Part shown: positions 50,280-58,362 of the stretch, one piece after another
How positions within the stretch are numbered: position 1 is the stretch's first letter
Layout: each line of letters begins with the position of its first letter
Assembly: GCF_900177375.1 (NCBI RefSeq)
Contig: NZ_FWZU01000003.1
Span: 1 to 64,000 of the forward strand
DNA length: 64,000 bases
Source of the DNA: Desulfovibrio gilichinskyi
GTDB lineage: Bacteria; Desulfobacterota; Desulfovibrionia; Desulfovibrionales; Desulfovibrionaceae
Reading direction: 5' to 3'
The notes under the pieces: generated by a model
Databases searched by the model: none
Told to the model about the DNA's origin: nothing
Seen by the model: the letters and a program-made list of their open reading frames with translations, nothing else
Made by a program: the position numbers and the translations under genes

Positions 50280-50895
50280 CTTTGTACAATCAAATACAGT
50301 TTACATATCGTTCGCGGTATTATTGTAGTCCCTAAATCAACACATCGAATTTATTAATGACCAACCAAAATGATTAACCACGATTGGTGCAGTAGTTTGC
50401 AGAAATTTTTGTATTAAATGTTGAAGAAACCTTAATACACTAAAAGCTAAATAGTTGTTATTGTCAAATGGATACAAGAAATTGAATACTAAAGTATGTA
50501 AACAGAGTAACGAAAAGACTCAGGCGATTAGACACAATTGAGCCGCTCTCAGGTTCACTGCCGGACAGGTTAAAGTATTCTATAGGCAGCTCAAAACCCT
50601 TCCATTTATTTCTTTCTTCAAAATTAAACTCAATCATAATCAAACTGGGTATACTTAATACCTATTGTATACCCGATAAGTCGCCTTGTTGGAATATGAA
50701 AGTTCTGGTTTAATTAGTCCTATCGATGATCTTGTTAACTACAATCTCACATATCTGGGTACACATGGACTCTTAAGAGCTTGCAAGAATTAATCTTAAG
50801 GACGCATTGTTTCATACTGCGTTCTCTTATCTGCGTCGTGTTGAAATTTAAAAGCGTATATATCAAAAAATAGACTTACAACTTTAGGAGAGAAT
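50280..50895. other. AT-rich gene-free stretch before the ABC operon
   Basis: About 615 bp without a convincing reading frame. It holds an inverted repeat, GGGTATAC (50647-50654) and GTATACCC (50667-50674), 12 nt apart, which may be an operator for the amino acid transporter operon or left over from an older gene. The composition drops sharply compared with the nuo block on its left, so this may be the edge of a transferred segment. Confidence 0.5.
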
Positions 50896-51681
50896 ATGAG
50901 ACATTTTAAGATGTTATATCTTGCGGTATTTGCATTGTTTATTGCTGTGGCCATCGCAGGATGTTCCGAGCAGGAAAAAACAGGACTTGAGAAAGTTAAA
51001 GAAACCGGTGAAGTCAGCTTTGCTATGAGCGGAGGATATCCTCCATTTAATTTTTACAATAAAACTAATGAGCTGGTTGGCTTTGATGTTGATGTGGCTA
51101 AAGAAGTCGCCAAAAGATTGGGTGTGAAGCTGAAACCAGTTACCACCGAGTGGAGCGGTATTATCGAAGGACTGCGTTCAGGTATCTACAGTGGTATTCT
51201 GGGTAGTATGGCCGCTACTGAGCAGCGTAAAGAGGTCGTAGATTTTTCCATCCCTTATTACTACTCCGGCGCGCAGATGTTCGTTCGTGCAGATGGCCCG
51301 TTTGAATCTGTTCAGGGACTCAAAGATCACGCTGTCGGATTGGTGACCGGAACCACATTTGAGCAGGATGCCAAGAATCTTGGAGTCACTGATATCCGTC
51401 TTTATAAAGACGACACCAGTACACTGACCGAACTTTCAAACGGTGTTATTGCAGGTGTCATTACCGACCGTGTTGTGGGCGTAAATGCTATGAATAGCGG
51501 CAAATTTAATATCAAGCCTCTCGGTTCTCCGTTACGCAGGGAAGACATTGCCGTTGCTTTCCGCAAAGAAGACAAGACCCTTACCGACGAAGTGAATAAG
51601 ATTTTAACACAGATGCATGAAGACGGAACTCTGACTGCACTGAGTATGAAGTGGCTTAATGTTGATATTACTAAGAAATAA
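50896..51681 (+). CDS. amino acid ABC transporter, substrate-binding lipoprotein, 261 aa
   Basis: A family 3 binding protein with a lipoprotein signal peptide; lipobox AIAGC puts the lipidated Cys at about residue 23. It shows SFAMSGGYPPFNFYN, LVGFDVDVAKEVAKRLG and LKDHAVGLVTGTTFEQDA, typical of polar amino acid binders. The Shine-Dalgarno is AGGAGAG. Permease and ATPase genes follow in the right order. Confidence 0.9.
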   Translation: MRHFKMLYLAVFALFIAVAIAGCSEQEKTGLEKVKETGEVSFAMSGGYPPFNFYNKTNELVGFDVDVAKEVAKRLGVKLKPVTTEWSGIIEGLRSGIYSGILGSMAATEQRKEVVDFSIPYYYSGAQMFVRADGPFESVQGLKDHAVGLVTGTTFEQDAKNLGVTDIRLYKDDTSTLTELSNGVIAGVITDRVVGVNAMNSGKFNIKPLGSPLRREDIAVAFRKEDKTLTDEVNKILTQMHEDGTLTALSMKWLNVDITKK

Positions 51682-51689
51682 ATAAGGAT

Positions 51690-51710
51690 AAGGGGGCTAA
51701 AGCCTCCTTA
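51690..51710 (+). terminator. intra-operon hairpin after the binding-protein gene
   Basis: AAGGGGGCT-AA-AGCCTCCTT forms a short G+C-rich stem with one unpaired G between the binding-protein and permease genes. Such hairpins usually stabilise the upstream mRNA or reduce read-through, giving more binding protein than permease. Confidence 0.6.
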
Positions 51711-51732
51711 CTCTTTTATAAAAGGAAACAAG

Positions 51733-52389
51733 ATGTATTTTCATTTTTCAAGCCTGCTGGAGTATTTTCCGTATTTTCTTCCAGCAGCATGGATGACCCT
51801 TGAGATTACCATGCTTGGTATTCTTCTGGGGCTTGTCCTCGGCCTCATTACCGTGTTTATGCGCATTTCAGATAGGAAAATATTCAATCTCCCGGCTCAT
51901 GCATATATTTATATAATTCGCGGAACTCCGCTTTTGCTGCAATTGCTGTTCATCTATTTCGGTATGCGCAGTCTGATCGGTTTGTCAGCATTACCAGCAG
52001 CTGTGCTGGCTCTCGGTTTTCATAACGGAGCCTACCTTGCAGAGATTTTCAGGGGCGCGATCAGCTCCATTTCTGAGGGGCAGATGGAAGCGGCTCGCAG
52101 TATCGGGCTGAGTTATCCCCGCGCAATGATCAGGATCATTCTGCCGCAGGCTTTTAAAAGAGCGATTCCGGCCCTTGGTAATCAGTTCATCATTGCTTTG
52201 AAGGATTCATCCCTTGCCAGTGCCATCACAATCAACGAGTTGCTGCTTAAATCTCAGCAACTTGCCTCATCGAACTTTATGATGATGGAAATGCTGACTA
52301 TCGCCGGAATGTTTTATCTTTTCTACACGGGTGTGTTCACCTTTCTTTTTCATCGAATTGCAAGAAGGTTGGACACCAGCGGTGCGTAG
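51733..52389 (+). CDS. amino acid ABC transporter permease, 218 aa
   Basis: His/Glu/Gln/Arg/opine-type permease (TIGR01726). The N-terminal YFPYFLPAAWMTLEIT, the EAA loop EGQMEAARSIGLSYPRAMIRIILPQAFKRAIPALGNQ and about five helices are clear. Shine-Dalgarno AAAGGAAA. Probably a homodimer, since only one permease gene is present. Confidence 0.92.
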   Translation: MYFHFSSLLEYFPYFLPAAWMTLEITMLGILLGLVLGLITVFMRISDRKIFNLPAHAYIYIIRGTPLLLQLLFIYFGMRSLIGLSALPAAVLALGFHNGAYLAEIFRGAISSISEGQMEAARSIGLSYPRAMIRIILPQAFKRAIPALGNQFIIALKDSSLASAITINELLLKSQQLASSNFMMMEMLTIAGMFYLFYTGVFTFLFHRIARRLDTSGA

Positions 52390-52440
52390 AACTCAATTTT
52401 TTAAAGATTAATGCTCATCATTTTTTACACAGGAGAGTTT

Positions 52441-53172
52441 ATGCAGGATACTATCAATATTGAAAATGTTCATAAGTGGTTTGATACCAATCACGTGCTT
52501 AAAGGAGTTAATCTCAATGTCGGTAACTCCGATGTTGTTGTGGTTATCGGGGCTAGTGGTTCCGGAAAATCTACACTGCTCAGGTGCGTGAATCGTCTGG
52601 AGACATACAATAAGGGACAGATCCGTCTCAATGGTAAGAAGGCTCCAAGCACTGAGAAAGAAATCAACGCCATGAGAAGTAAAGTCGGTATGGTTTTTCA
52701 GCATTTCAACCTGTTCCCGCATATGACTGTCTTGGGTAACGTTATAGAAGGGCCTAGACAGATCAAGAAAACACCGAAGAAGGAAGCCGTTGAGCTTGGT
52801 ATGTCCTTTCTGGATAAAGTCGGCATGGCTGAAAAAGCGGATGCTTATCCTGAAACTCTTTCCGGCGGACAGAAGCAGAGGGTGGCCATTGCCCGTGCTC
52901 TGGCAATGGAACCGGAAGTAATGCTCTTTGACGAGCCTACATCCGCCCTTGATCCTGAACTGGTTGGCGAAGTGCTTACCGTTATGCAAGACCTTGCAAA
53001 TGACGGGATGACCATGATGGTCGTGACCCATGAAATGAATTTTGCAAATGAAGTTGCTGATTCCGTAGCCTTTATGGATAAGGGCGTCATTCTTGAGCAG
53101 GATGCTCCTTCACGATTGTTCACAGCTCCTAATGAGGAACGAACTCAGGAATTTCTCGCTCAAATCTTATAA
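52441..53172 (+). CDS. amino acid ABC transporter ATPase, 243 aa
   Basis: Walker [10 protein letters not shown] (about 39-47), Q-loop in [12 protein letters not shown], signature [15 protein letters not shown], Walker [16 protein letters not shown] and H-loop in VVTHEM. Typical GlnQ-like. The ATG at 52441 follows AGGAG with good spacing; the frame is open 10 codons further upstream but without a ribosome site. It ends the three-gene operon. Confidence 0.93.
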   Translation: MQDTINIENVHKWFDTNHVLKGVNLNVGNSDVVVVIGASGSGKSTLLRCVNRLETYNKGQIRLNGKKAPSTEKEINAMRSKVGMVFQHFNLFPHMTVLGNVIEGPRQIKKTPKKEAVELGMSFLDKVGMAEKADAYPETLSGGQKQRVAIARALAMEPEVMLFDEPTSALDPELVGEVLTVMQDLANDGMTMMVVTHEMNFANEVADSVAFMDKGVILEQDAPSRLFTAPNEERTQEFLAQIL

Positions 53173-53179
53173 TTATAAA

Positions 53180-53246
53180 CTTGCAGAAAGTTGCAACTGT
53201 TTGAACGAAATGTCGGGCTTGACAGTGTTAATGACTTTTCTGCAAG
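53180..53246. repeat. inverted repeat in the convergent gap
   Basis: CTTGCAGAAA (53180-53189) and TTTCTGCAAG (53237-53246) are perfectly complementary, with 47 nt between them, lying between two convergent genes. It may act as a weak bidirectional terminator. Confidence 0.45.
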
Positions 53247-53286
53247 GGTTCTCGCTTCGCCATCAGTTTGATCAACAATGATAAGT

Positions 53287-54942
53287 TCAGTCACGTGCAA
53301 TATTGAGTTTTTTTATGCGGGTGGTCAGTGTGGTCGGTTTTAAGCCCAGCAATTTGGCCGCACCGTCTGTTCCGTAAATTTTACCTCTGCATTGATTAAG
53401 GGCTTCTTCAATATTTTTTTTCTGGAGCTGAATCATTTCCTTTTCGGTTAATATCTGCTCGTTTGGAAGAAATGAATGAGTCTGTGAAGTTGGATGTGTT
53501 TCGGTTCCCAAGCAGTTAAAAAAATCAAGGTTGGTTGGCGCAGAACTTGATGCAATGGCAAAACGTTCAACAATATTTTGCAGTTCGCGAACGTTTCCGG
53601 GCCATGAGTATTGGGATAGTCTTTGTATTTGTGCCGGAGTGAAATGAAATACCGGTCTTTTCATGTCTATAAGAAATTGCTTCAGGAAATGATTTGCCAG
53701 AAGGGGTATATCCTCGTTTTTTTTCCTTAACGGTGGAACTGTAATAGGAAAAACATTAAGACGGAAGTACAGGTCTTCCCTAAACCGCCCTTTCTCCACT
53801 TCCTCTTTGAGATTTTTGTTGGTTGCCGCAATGATTCTTACATCGGCTTTGCGTGTTTTTTCCTCTCCGACACGCTCGTACTCTCCTTCCTGTAGAATTC
53901 TCAGAAGGTGCGCCTGCTGCTCAAGGGGCATTTCACCTATTTCATCAAGAAAAAGTGTTCCTTGATGAGCTGCGCCGAATTTCCCGACTCTATTAGCAAC
54001 AGCGCCGGAAAAGGCTCCTTTTACATGACCGAAGAATTCACTTGAAAAAAGATCTTTAGGAATGGAAGCGCAGTTCACTTTGATCAAGGGTCTGTTTCGG
54101 CGTGCGCTTCTTTGGTGTAGTTCACGAGCCACAAGCTCTTTACCCGTTCCGGATTCTCCAAGTATCAGCACGCTTGCGTCTGTTGAAGCAACAAGATCAA
54201 TCTGCTGGAGAATTCTTTGCAGTGATGCGCTTTGGCCGATGAATCCGCCATAGGTCGTGCTGCTTAAAAGTTCTTCGCGCAGGTAGTTGTTTTCTGCTTC
54301 AAGCCGTCTGGTAAGTTCTTCTATTTTTTCAAAAGCTCTTGCATTAACCAGAGCAGCGGCTGCGTGGTTCGAGATAATATTTAAAATATCAAGGGCGGGC
54401 TGCGCAATTTCGCTTTTTGTAAAAACCGCGAGAACTCCCATTGTTTCCCCGTGGAAAGCCATAGGCTGTCCTGCGAATCCGTTTATACATTCTTGTTTGG
54501 CCCAGTCTGGATGAAGTATCCATTTTGAATCTTTGGAAATTGATTTTACAATTACAGGGGAGCCTGTGGCGGCAATATGGCCCACTTTTCTGGCTCCTAT
54601 GGGAAAACGGCGGTGATCGCCATCAAGCCGAGACCAGTCAACAGTATTGTCTGATACGGATTGTCCTGCGCTGGCGACCAGGTGCAAACATTTTTCCTGA
54701 TTGCAGCACTCGCTTCGCAAGGAACAGGATGAACATATGTCACCGTTTTTAACGAGCCATATTCTGGCGAGAGAAATGTTCGGGAATTGTGCCAGACGAT
54801 TTACGATAAGCGAGAACAGCGAATCCGTGGATCTTTGCAGCCCCATTTCCAGCAAAAGAGATTGGATTTTTTCATTTCTGAAGTGGAATGTTTTTTCGTC
54901 AGCCATGAATGTATTACTAAACATAATTATCTCAACTGACAA
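53287..54942 (-). CDS. GAF-domain sigma-54 transcriptional activator (Fis family), 551 aa
   Basis: A NorR/FhlA-like enhancer-binding protein. Residues about 30-190 form a GAF sensor with a Cys cluster, ICSSCSLRSECC plus CLHLVASAG, near residues 69-92 that could bind iron-sulfur or metal. Residues about 230-460 form an AAA+ domain with GESGTGKE (Walker A) and FLDEIGEMP (Walker B). The sigma-54 contact loop reads GAFSGA instead of GAFTGA. The C-terminus KLLGLKPTTLTTRIKKL is a Fis-type HTH. It is downstream of cooS and the HPP gene on the same strand and may control them. The start could be a few codons later (Met7). Confidence 0.88.
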   Translation of the reverse strand: MSVEIIMFSNTFMADEKTFHFRNEKIQSLLLEMGLQRSTDSLFSLIVNRLAQFPNISLARIWLVKNGDICSSCSLRSECCNQEKCLHLVASAGQSVSDNTVDWSRLDGDHRRFPIGARKVGHIAATGSPVIVKSISKDSKWILHPDWAKQECINGFAGQPMAFHGETMGVLAVFTKSEIAQPALDILNIISNHAAAALVNARAFEKIEELTRRLEAENNYLREELLSSTTYGGFIGQSASLQRILQQIDLVASTDASVLILGESGTGKELVARELHQRSARRNRPLIKVNCASIPKDLFSSEFFGHVKGAFSGAVANRVGKFGAAHQGTLFLDEIGEMPLEQQAHLLRILQEGEYERVGEEKTRKADVRIIAATNKNLKEEVEKGRFREDLYFRLNVFPITVPPLRKKNEDIPLLANHFLKQFLIDMKRPVFHFTPAQIQRLSQYSWPGNVRELQNIVERFAIASSSAPTNLDFFNCLGTETHPTSQTHSFLPNEQILTEKEMIQLQKKNIEEALNQCRGKIYGTDGAAKLLGLKPTTLTTRIKKLNIARD

Positions 54943-54953
54943 TAGGAATAGAA

Positions 54954-55064
54954 ATTAGAGATCAGTTGTAAGGGCAGGGCATGGCGCATTCCTTGAGGTT
55001 GGTAGGTATATCTCAGTTTACGAATATCTGAAAATCCATGCTCTGCCCTTAATTATTCTCTAAT
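54954..55064. repeat. nested inverted-repeat element between HPP and the activator gene
   Basis: Outer arms ATTAGAGA (54954-54961) and TCTCTAAT (55057-55064) enclose inner arms AAGGGCAGGGCATGG (54970-54984) and CCATGCTCTGCCCTT (55036-55050), which pair at 14 of 15 positions. About 111 bp in all. It may be an operon hairpin or a small MITE-like element; there is no coding frame. Confidence 0.6.
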
Positions 55065-55078
55065 AATAATTCCTCCTT

Positions 55079-55846
55079 TTAATTTGGATACTTAATAGCA
55101 TTACGAAAATGATGTGTTCCTAAAATAATGATTCCGGCAGCCATGGAGCACACCCCTATAAAACCGAGTGCAGGAGACTGAATTCTGAAGCACATAATGA
55201 TACAACTTCCGATACATATGGATACACCGAGGATTTGAGCCTTTTCCATATACAGTCCGGCGTTTTTGACACAATTATCAGCATCTCTGGAGGGAAATTC
55301 GAACCATATCCTGTTCCATATAAATGCAAAGATGACAGTAATTGTGGCTCCCCATGCCATGTTCAGCGGGAGTGCATACCATGCCATGGGAAGCGGGAGA
55401 ATTGCCGGAATAGCTGCAGTAGCGGCTGCAGGTGGGTGGTCGGCGTCGAAAATCTGCATAAAGACTGCTGCAAGCAAAATAGAAATTCCAAGTTTTAACG
55501 GTATAATGAGTTCCCCGCCCGGATTTATGAAATCTCCAATCCAGACTCCGGACAGACCGCAAATTGAAGCTATCGTATGACCGACAATGACAGATTTGGG
55601 GCGTGCAACACGTAAAAATACGCAAGTAGTGTTTATAAAACATGTTGCCGCAAGAGGGGGATAGAGAACAGCTATTCCTGTTTTATTTGAAAGCATTGCA
55701 ATGAAGGTCAAAAGCAATCCTCCGCCAAGTGATCCCCATACTAAACGTGCCAGAGAAATTACCCCGGGACGGTACCATTCCTTTGAAAAATCATTGCGGC
55801 ATATTCCGGAAAACCTGAATTGAACAGAAGCTGGTTTTAATTTCAT
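55079..55846 (-). CDS. HPP-family integral membrane protein, 255 aa
   Basis: Shows the HPP family motif in IFDADHPPAAATAAIPA and about six helices. Relatives have been linked to nitrite transport in plastids and often carry CBS domains, which this one lacks. It sits between cooS and the sigma-54 activator on the same strand. The link with CO metabolism is by position only. Confidence 0.8.
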   Translation of the reverse strand: MKLKPASVQFRFSGICRNDFSKEWYRPGVISLARLVWGSLGGGLLLTFIAMLSNKTGIAVLYPPLAATCFINTTCVFLRVARPKSVIVGHTIASICGLSGVWIGDFINPGGELIIPLKLGISILLAAVFMQIFDADHPPAAATAAIPAILPLPMAWYALPLNMAWGATITVIFAFIWNRIWFEFPSRDADNCVKNAGLYMEKAQILGVSICIGSCIIMCFRIQSPALGFIGVCSMAAGIIILGTHHFRNAIKYPN

Positions 55847-55902
55847 TTATCCCTCAAGGCTTTGTGGCTGTTCGGTGATGGAACTAAAATTCTATTTTTT
55901 AC

Positions 55903-55945
55903 GCCGCCGATCAAGGCTATATTTTTTCGGGCCAAGATCGGCGGC
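55903..55945. terminator. hairpin downstream of cooS
   Basis: GCCGCCGATC and GATCGGCGGC form a perfect 10-bp stem around a 23-nt loop, 40 nt after the cooS stop codon. There is no T-run on the minus strand, so it may act by protecting the cooS mRNA end more than by terminating. Confidence 0.5.
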
Positions 55946-55984
55946 TGTCATTAAGACTAAAGGTAAACGCTTACGTTCTAAAGG

Positions 55985-57997
55985 TTATGACCGCCAGCAT
56001 ATATTTGATCTGGCTTCATCAAAATCCCTGATGATCATCTCGGCCACTTTTGCCGGATCAGTGTCAACATTCATACATGAACCGATTAATTCTTTTGTTC
56101 CGTGGTAAAGGAAGTCTTTAACTTTCTGGGAGCCGTGAACAGGAGCATGAACACAGTGATAGGAGCTGAAACCGAGCATGCGGAATGCCAGTGCTGCGCC
56201 GACTCCTTTTTCATTGGACCATTCCGGTGTGACTTCGGCAAACGGAAGGTCTTTCATGTGACGCCCGGTATATTTTGCAATTTCCCTGAACACTGCCACG
56301 CTGTGAGCATTGTCAATGCATTCCCCGAAATGCCATACAGGAGGCATTTTAGGACCAAGAAACTTCAGTAATTTTTCTCCGCATTTTTCTTGTCCCTTTA
56401 TTGAGCAATAACCAAGCTTGGCCATTGGGAAGGAAGCGCAGCCGTTGGTGAAAACAAGAATGTTGTTCTTGAGCAGAATATCAACGATATCCACAATGGC
56501 TTTTTCAAATACGATTCTGGTATTTGTGCACCCGGCAAGGTTGATGATTCCTTTGATTCTACCATCGATAAGAGCTGAGGCAATCGTAGAAAGAGAGCCA
56601 TAGCGATGAATAAGGGTTTCAAGGTTGAAGCCTACTTCAGCTTCAATTTCATGCTCAGGAATATGTCTTTTGACATCACGCCTGTTTTTAAAACTTTCAA
56701 TTGCTCTGGTGACGATGCGGTCCGCAAGCTGAGGAAGTTTATCGAGATCTGATAGATCGCGTTTATAACCGATATGCTCGGCACCGGGCAGACGGTTTGA
56801 TTCGTTGGTAGTTACGACTACGGTTTTATAGCAGTTGGCAACTTCCATGATTCCGGGAAAGACTTCCTGAATATCAGCCAGCCATAAATCCAGTGCACCT
56901 GTTGCCAGGACCAGTTCTGATCCGTTGGCGTTGGATAGAGGGATTACGCCGCCAAGCCTATATAAGGTAGAAAGTCCGGAACAACAGATGCCGTAAAACT
57001 GTATCCCTGTAGCACCTGCTTCTTTTGCCATTTCAATAAATTTTTCACTGCGTCCAGCTTTTATCACTTCCATTGCCATCTGTGGAGCATGTCCATGGAT
57101 AGCAATATTAACAGTATCAGTTTTTAATGTGCCTAGATTGGCTTTGACTGTGGTTCGTTGCGGGACGCCGTATAGACAGTCACTGGCGATGGAACCGCCG
57201 ACAACACTGTTCATAGAGAAAGCAATGCCAAGACGCATGAACTGGTCCATTGCTTTGCGCCAATCTCCCTGCGTACCAACTGTTGTCTGATGCAGGGCTT
57301 CGAAAACTTCATGATATGAACCGACCGGGATCAGATCAAGCTCTTCCCAGACTCTTTTGCGTTCCGGGATTGCAACAGCTTCAAGTGTTTTATGGGGTCC
57401 GGGGACGGTTCTGCTTAAATCTTCTAAAAGTATGTCCGCAATTTCTCCGGCCAGTTCTTCAATACTTTTAGTTTTTATATCAAGGTTGAACATATCTGCA
57501 ACTGCTTTGACTTTATTTCTGCCAATTATGGGCAGATCCACATCACCTTCAGCTGCTTTTTTAAGAGTCAGGATGATTTCTCTTGCACGTGCTCCATGGG
57601 CCGCAACTCCACCTGCCGCAGCGCGAACCAGATTACGGGCAACAATAAGATCAGCATTGGCTCCGCAGGTTCCGCGCGGTGAACGTTCGGTTATTTTGCA
57701 TGGTCCAAGTGAACAAATACTACAGCAAACACCTGCCAGACCGAATGTGCAGTGTGGTTTCTGCTTATCAAAACGGTCAAAACAGTTTTCTACCCCCTGT
57801 TCATCCATATACTTAACCATTTCCCGAACTGCCGGATCAGGAGCCTGTTCCATTACATCTTTTTTGCTGGCGAAAGATTCACGATATTCTTTGACAGCAG
57901 TTTTGTAGTCTGTGAAATCGTTATGGTCATGATGGTGATGTCCGTGGCTATGATCGTGGTCATGACTATGTTCATGAGAGTTCAGTTCTTTTTCCAT
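55985..57997 (-). CDS. cooS: anaerobic Ni carbon monoxide dehydrogenase catalytic subunit, 670 aa
   Basis: Homodimeric CODH that oxidises CO to CO2 or the reverse. The N-terminal cluster region has CFDRFDKQKPHC and CCSICSLGPCKI with TCGANADLI following, which supply the B and D clusters. Later Cys in GICCSGL, AGCTN, NGCASF and FGECIDNAHS are C-cluster ligands. The first 26 residues are extremely His-rich (HSHDHDHSHGHHHHDH), a likely nickel store. No cooC, cooF or acetyl-CoA synthase gene is beside it, so electron partners must be encoded elsewhere. A sigma-54 promoter lies about 125 bp upstream. Confidence 0.95.
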   Translation of the reverse strand: MEKELNSHEHSHDHDHSHGHHHHDHNDFTDYKTAVKEYRESFASKKDVMEQAPDPAVREMVKYMDEQGVENCFDRFDKQKPHCTFGLAGVCCSICSLGPCKITERSPRGTCGANADLIVARNLVRAAAGGVAAHGARAREIILTLKKAAEGDVDLPIIGRNKVKAVADMFNLDIKTKSIEELAGEIADILLEDLSRTVPGPHKTLEAVAIPERKRVWEELDLIPVGSYHEVFEALHQTTVGTQGDWRKAMDQFMRLGIAFSMNSVVGGSIASDCLYGVPQRTTVKANLGTLKTDTVNIAIHGHAPQMAMEVIKAGRSEKFIEMAKEAGATGIQFYGICCSGLSTLYRLGGVIPLSNANGSELVLATGALDLWLADIQEVFPGIMEVANCYKTVVVTTNESNRLPGAEHIGYKRDLSDLDKLPQLADRIVTRAIESFKNRRDVKRHIPEHEIEAEVGFNLETLIHRYGSLSTIASALIDGRIKGIINLAGCTNTRIVFEKAIVDIVDILLKNNILVFTNGCASFPMAKLGYCSIKGQEKCGEKLLKFLGPKMPPVWHFGECIDNAHSVAVFREIAKYTGRHMKDLPFAEVTPEWSNEKGVGAALAFRMLGFSSYHCVHAPVHGSQKVKDFLYHGTKELIGSCMNVDTDPAKVAEMIIRDFDEARSNICWRS

Positions 57998-58120
57998 TTT
58001 TGCATTCCCCTATAACTGTTATGTTTCGGGAGTGCATTCCGGAGAGGCAATATTCTCTATTGCTCATTTCCACGGAGTTCCCGAAGGTATTTTGGTTGAG
58101 ACTAACTTAATCTCGTGTAT

Positions 58121-58138
58121 GGCAAGGGATGTGCCAGA
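58121..58138 (-). promoter_or_regulatory. sigma-54 promoter of cooS
   Basis: On the minus strand TGGCACATCCCTTGCC matches the -24/-12 consensus (TGGCAC-N5-TTGC), with GG and GC exactly 12 bp apart. It points towards cooS, leaving a 5' leader of roughly 110 nt. Confidence 0.85.
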
Positions 58139-58200
58139 CTTATGTTTAGTTCAACATGTTGAAAAAATTAATTAAATTATCCATAGAGTTGGATTGCAGT

Positions 58201-58265
58201 AACGGAATACCGTTGTAACAACGGGATTACGTGTTTTGACCGCGAGATTCCGTTGTGGCTCCGTT
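58201..58265. promoter_or_regulatory. candidate enhancer sites with CCGTTG palindromes
   Basis: CCGTTGTAACAACGG (58210-58224) is a perfect palindrome; AACGG-AATA-CCGTT (58201-58214) overlaps it, and further CCGTTG half-sites follow near 58250 and 58261. They lie 65-130 bp upstream of the cooS sigma-54 promoter, where an activator would bind. The divergent kinase gene could also be controlled. Confidence 0.6.
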
Positions 58266-58362
58266 GAATAAAAATTTTATCCTTCTCAACTGGCATACTT
58301 ATTGTATTTAGATATTTAATATTTTATTGAATAATAGGGCTGAAAATTGATTGGAGGTTGTT

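Noticed and set aside
58351-58362. TTG start four codons upstream for the histidine kinase
   Set aside because: The ATG at 58363 has GGAGG at proper spacing, and the TTG overlaps that ribosome site.
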